This document shows, in pieces, positions 58,953 to 62,236 of a stretch of DNA of 62,236 bases (the first letter of the stretch is position 1; the number at the start of each line of letters is the position of its first letter). The notes under the pieces are model-generated. The model was given only the letters and a program-made list of their open reading frames with translations. It was not told the origin of the DNA and did not search any database. The position numbers were made by a program, and so were the translations under genes. The stretch lies in NCBI GenBank assembly GCA_025094145.1, contig JALLLS010000133.1, positions 1 to 62,236 on the forward strand, read 5' to 3'. The DNA comes from Spinellus fusiger (lineage: Eukaryota > Mucoromycota > Mucoromycetes > Mucorales > Phycomycetaceae).

Positions 58953-59159
58953 TAGCAAATCACACCCAGAATAAAAACAAAATAAAAAACACTTTGAACT
59001 GTAATAACTTTATTAATTCATTAGATGGAGATGTGATAGTTTCAATATATAAAGATAGTAATGTTTATGATACAATAAGTGGGTTATATATATACAGTTC
59101 AAAGTATTTTTATTTATGGGTGTTGATTGCTATTCGCGTATTGGGCATTTTAGCCACCC
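58953..59159. mobile_element. MITE-like element with inverted ends
   Basis: Inverted ends face each other: CACACCC and then AATAAAAAACACTTTGAACT at 58961-59000, and the reverse of AATAAAAATACTTTGAACTG at about 59093-59114 with CAACACCC beyond. The right arm continues to GGGTGGCTAAAATGCCC at 59159, before TA. A lone right arm of the same family is at 27582-27665, and similar internal DNA lies at 80-170. The left arm seems cut short by family copy 5. No coding frame. Confidence 0.55.
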
Positions 59160-59161
59160 TA

Positions 59162-59493
59162 TGAGATCGTTTGAAAAAAAAAGAATAAACATTGAAACAC
59201 TTCAAATACATAAGTGAAAAGAATAATGCAAAGAGAGAAGAGACGGAAAGAAAAGAGAATATAAAACCTCAATGAGGGAAAAATGATGGAAAATGAGTGG
59301 AAATGATGGTAAAATGAGAATTATGAATAGACATCCAAAAGGCCATAAAGTCAGCAAGGAAACCAGGACACCAAAAAGACAACCGTCATCCTGTGGCGAT
59401 TCGAAATCCAACGAGGGATACTTGGAGCAACTCGGACAATCCTGAAAATATATGCAGCAACTACACTAGCAGCTTCTGGCTTTGCTAAACGGG
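59162..59493. other. 3' flank of the non-LTR element
   Basis: Probably the 3' UTR of the retrotransposon, which is transcribed leftward. An A/T-homopolymer (t9 on the minus strand) near 59175-59185 could mark its 3' tail, but no clear poly-A or target duplication is visible. Confidence 0.4.
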
Positions 59494-62236
59494 TTAAGAA
59501 TGGGTGCTAGAGGAGAGATCGGATGAGAAGTGAGGATACAGCGTCTGTTGCTGCAGGAGTCTTTGCACTCTATGGCGGCGTTGGCGTTCCCGCTCAACAC
59601 ACCCATCAGCAGCCTCAATGAGCAAGCTACCAGCTGATGGCTCTACCTTAAAGTCTCGAGTAGACGTGGCTCGATCAATGGCTTGCAGCAGTATTAACAA
59701 ACTGGGCCAAAGGTCTCGCCATTTAACAAAAGACTTAACCGTGCGCGGCAGAAGATTTAGACAATAGTCAATTGGATGAACGTCTTGTGGTGGTGCAGGA
59801 ACTAAGAAGAACAAGAACGTGGAGCGTTCATGGTCAACGAATGTGCAAGTGAGAAAGTGGTCCCGATTGGCAGATGGGTGGCCACATTGGCAAGGAACTG
59901 AAGGTGTTGGTGGTAACCAAGCAATCCTCCATTTTAGTAGACGATGTCTTTCTTTGCGCGTGCACGGTAGTAGAAGAATTGGATCCCAAACAGGTCTACA
60001 TAGTCCACGGGCTACCGTCACCAGCGGATTCTTGCCACGTACTAGACTAGTAATTTCACTTTGAAGACGTTCAAGATAAGCTACTTTTAATGGATATTTA
60101 GGAGGGTTGTGAGCCCGTCCTATTCTTTGAGCATTTTGCCAGAGTACATTGCCACGTAGCTTAATCCATCTGGCTTTACTCTGGGGTGCTTCAAGCTGCG
60201 GGACAAGGCACCAGAGGAGGGTGTCTTCAGGAAGGGTAGCTGCGCGCTCAACAAATTTGGCTTGCAGATAAAGAAAACGAGAGTATATGTTAGGGAGGGC
60301 AGCTAATTGGGCAACCTGGATCGTTCCAAACCTAGCAGTAGCAGATCTAGCAAGACAAAGTCTCAGACAAGCAGACTGACAGATTTGTAGCGGGCGGATG
60401 CCTAGTCTATTGACATTACAAATAGCCAACCCATACTCAAGGATAGGCCGAACAAAAACAGTATACGCTCTTAGGGCTGCTGTAATCCCAAAGCCATACA
60501 TGTTTACACCCATTCCTCTCAGCTTTTGCATTACTGCAATTGCCTTGACTTGTGAGTGTGAGAAAAGTACGTCTTGGTTAATACCTTGACGTGAAAAGGG
60601 GATACCAAGGTACTTGAAAGTATCACAGGTTGGAAGCTCGTTGCCATAGAGGTAAAACGGCACATTGGCCGGGGTATTGAGTACTTCACATTTGGAGGGA
60701 CTCCATTTGTAACCAAGGAGGGTCGAGTGAATTTCGGCAAGTGCCAGCATTCGATGTATATCTTCTGGGCAGCCCATAAGAGCCACATCATCAGCATACA
60801 ACAAACAATTCACAGGAGCCCAAGTAACAGTGACATGAGACGGACTGTAAGAGGAATCTGACGACTCAGAAGAGTCATCCGAAACTGTAGAAGTAGGAAA
60901 AGGATTGTGAAGGGAATTCTGTAACTCGTCAAGCAATGCGTGAACAGTTGCCTGTGGGGAAGCAAAAGAGAAAGGATTTCGAGCACAGAGATTAATGGAC
61001 CGTCCCATGGTAGGTGGTTGCATACCAACCAGTATTGGGGATACCGAAGCAAACCTCAAGAAACGTGGAAGAGTATCAATGAAAATAGAATAAAGGAATG
61101 GAGAAAGAATACTACCCTGTAAGACTCCTCGTTTAGGCAAAATGTCCCGGGATGCTACATTTTTCAGAATCACATTCACCACAATGTCATCAAACAAATT
61201 CTGTAGTAGCAAGAGCAACGGCTGAGACACGAAAGGCATCAGCGACTCCCATATGACAGAGCGTTCCACACTATCATATGCAGCTTTAATATCTAGGAAG
61301 ACGACGACTGGAGGTTTTGGATCTTGCTCTCCTGATCCTTGGGCAGCGTACAACCCCATAAGTTCGTGGAGACAGAGGGCCTGGTCTAGAGTTCCACGAC
61401 GAGCGCGAAATCCACCTTGAGCCATGTCCAATGCAGGCATGGTCGAAAGGAGCTCCCCAGCTATACATCTTTCTAAGAGCTTACGAAACACCGATGTCAA
61501 GCTAATAGGCCGATAGTTACTAGGGTCATCCTGCTCTCCTTTGTTTTTGTAAATAGGTACCACCTGTGCTGTTCTCCAGGCCACAGGCGTCCACGACCAT
61601 CTCCAACACAATGTGAAGATCTGATGTAACAGAGGCACTAGCACTCGAACTAGGGGTTTGAGCATTTCTGCTCTAATATGATCAATGCCTGGTGCTTTTC
61701 GATTTGGCATCTTTCGAATAGCAGAGTGAATAAAGTCTACGTCCCATGGGACTGGATTGTCTTGGAGAGTAAACTCCTGACGCTCCTGTCTTTCCGTAGA
61801 TCCGCCAAACACTCTCTCTAGGTGGTCAATCATGCGATTGGCAGCATGCCGAGGGCCCTCTGGAGATGACAGGGAAATTGGCGAACGTCTCCGCAGCCTC
61901 ATTCCTTTCACAGCACTTGTCATCTCTGTTAAGCCTTACGGACTTTATCACAAATACATGCAGGTTTGTCGTTGTGCTTGCCTTATAGCCTTTTTCAAAG
62001 CTAACACGCTTCCTCATACAAGCGGTGGGCTTCAATGCGTTCAATATCATTGCCTACCCGTCGTCTAAAACGATAAAGTTCTTGACGACGGTCAGCTAAC
62101 TGTTGTAGATCAGCATTCCAGTAGCTTTTCCAAGCTTTGGATGGGATTGTGCGCGCCTACGCTATCATCCAGGGCCTTGTAGATTGACTCATTGAGTCTC
62201 TCAGCAAAGTCCTCCATCTTAACAGAGCACAACGGG
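59494..62236 (-). mobile_element. Non-LTR (LINE) retrotransposon, reverse transcriptase ORF, edge-truncated
   Basis: An 809-codon frame (61923-59494) holds a reverse transcriptase: RKAPGIDHIRAEMLK, RTAQVVPIYKNKG, NYRPISLTSVFRKLLERCI, GGFRARRGTLDQA, VVFLDIKAAYDSV (first catalytic Asp), RGVLQGSILSPFLYS and LLYADDVALMG (catalytic Asp pair). The downstream connection domain ends in a CQCGHPSANR-DH-C zinc knuckle typical of LINE ORF2 proteins. Upstream, homologous frames continue to the window edge (SKAWKSYWNADLQQLADRRQ) but with a frameshift near 61990 and stops near 61950. The endonuclease domain would lie beyond 62236. The RT frame itself is intact, so the element may be young, but this copy is broken upstream. 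Confidence 0.88.

Overview
The window reads as nuclear DNA of an early-diverging filamentous fungus, most likely Mucoromycota (Mucorales-like). The reasons are AT-rich spacers, many short GT-AG introns (mostly 40-150 bp) with TNCTAAY-like branch points, a chitin synthase fused to a myosin motor-like domain, an eIF5 gene, a LysM plus MAG-like secreted protein, and decayed transposons of families I associate with this phylum. Many genes are split by introns, so single reading frames under-report them. I rebuilt exon chains by hand and checked splice phases.

Layout. 0.4-15.2 kb is mostly transposon debris: Tc1/mariner, MULE, PIF/Harbinger-like, an IS630/Tc1-like DDE_3 relic, a nested MITE and a decayed PD-(D/E)XK-like repeat gene. 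One unassigned low-complexity gene lies among them (6664-8631, minus). 15.4-23.7 kb is a minus-strand housekeeping block: a Bir1/survivin homologue with two BIR domains in six exons, an EamA-type transporter, a secreted LysM protein and a small UPF0538 protein. 25.5-27.5 kb holds more mobile DNA, including a Fanzor (eukaryotic TnpB-like) nuclease C-terminus beside a Helitron-like fragment. 28.0-30.1 kb is a TRM44 tRNA methyltransferase gene in 11 exons. 30.7-32.9 kb is a mobile element with a second, different Fanzor lineage. 33.5-36.5 kb carries a type I cell-surface protein and a PPxY-containing membrane protein. 39.4-40.8 kb is a related element without a recognisable nuclease. 45-56 kb carries eIF5, a disordered His-rich protein and an 1878-residue class V-type chitin synthase. 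56.4-57.2 kb is a histidine phosphatase. 57.6-59.2 kb is another Fanzor element, inverted, plus a MITE. 59.5 kb to the edge is a non-LTR retrotransposon.

The most interesting theme is an element family present five times in 62 kb. Its ends read CACACC(A/C)RRAGATTTTT and are flanked by TA. Two copies carry the C-terminal RuvC part of a Fanzor nuclease, followed by about 160-210 bp of conserved noncoding DNA up to the right end, where guide (omega) RNAs of Fanzor/TnpB systems usually lie. Two copies share the ends but show no recognisable nuclease, and one is a left-end fragment. The copies look decayed (stop codon, lost zinc ligands), but they define ends, a probable TA target and a candidate RNA region. 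The other genes are ordinary single-copy fungal genes and show no operon logic.
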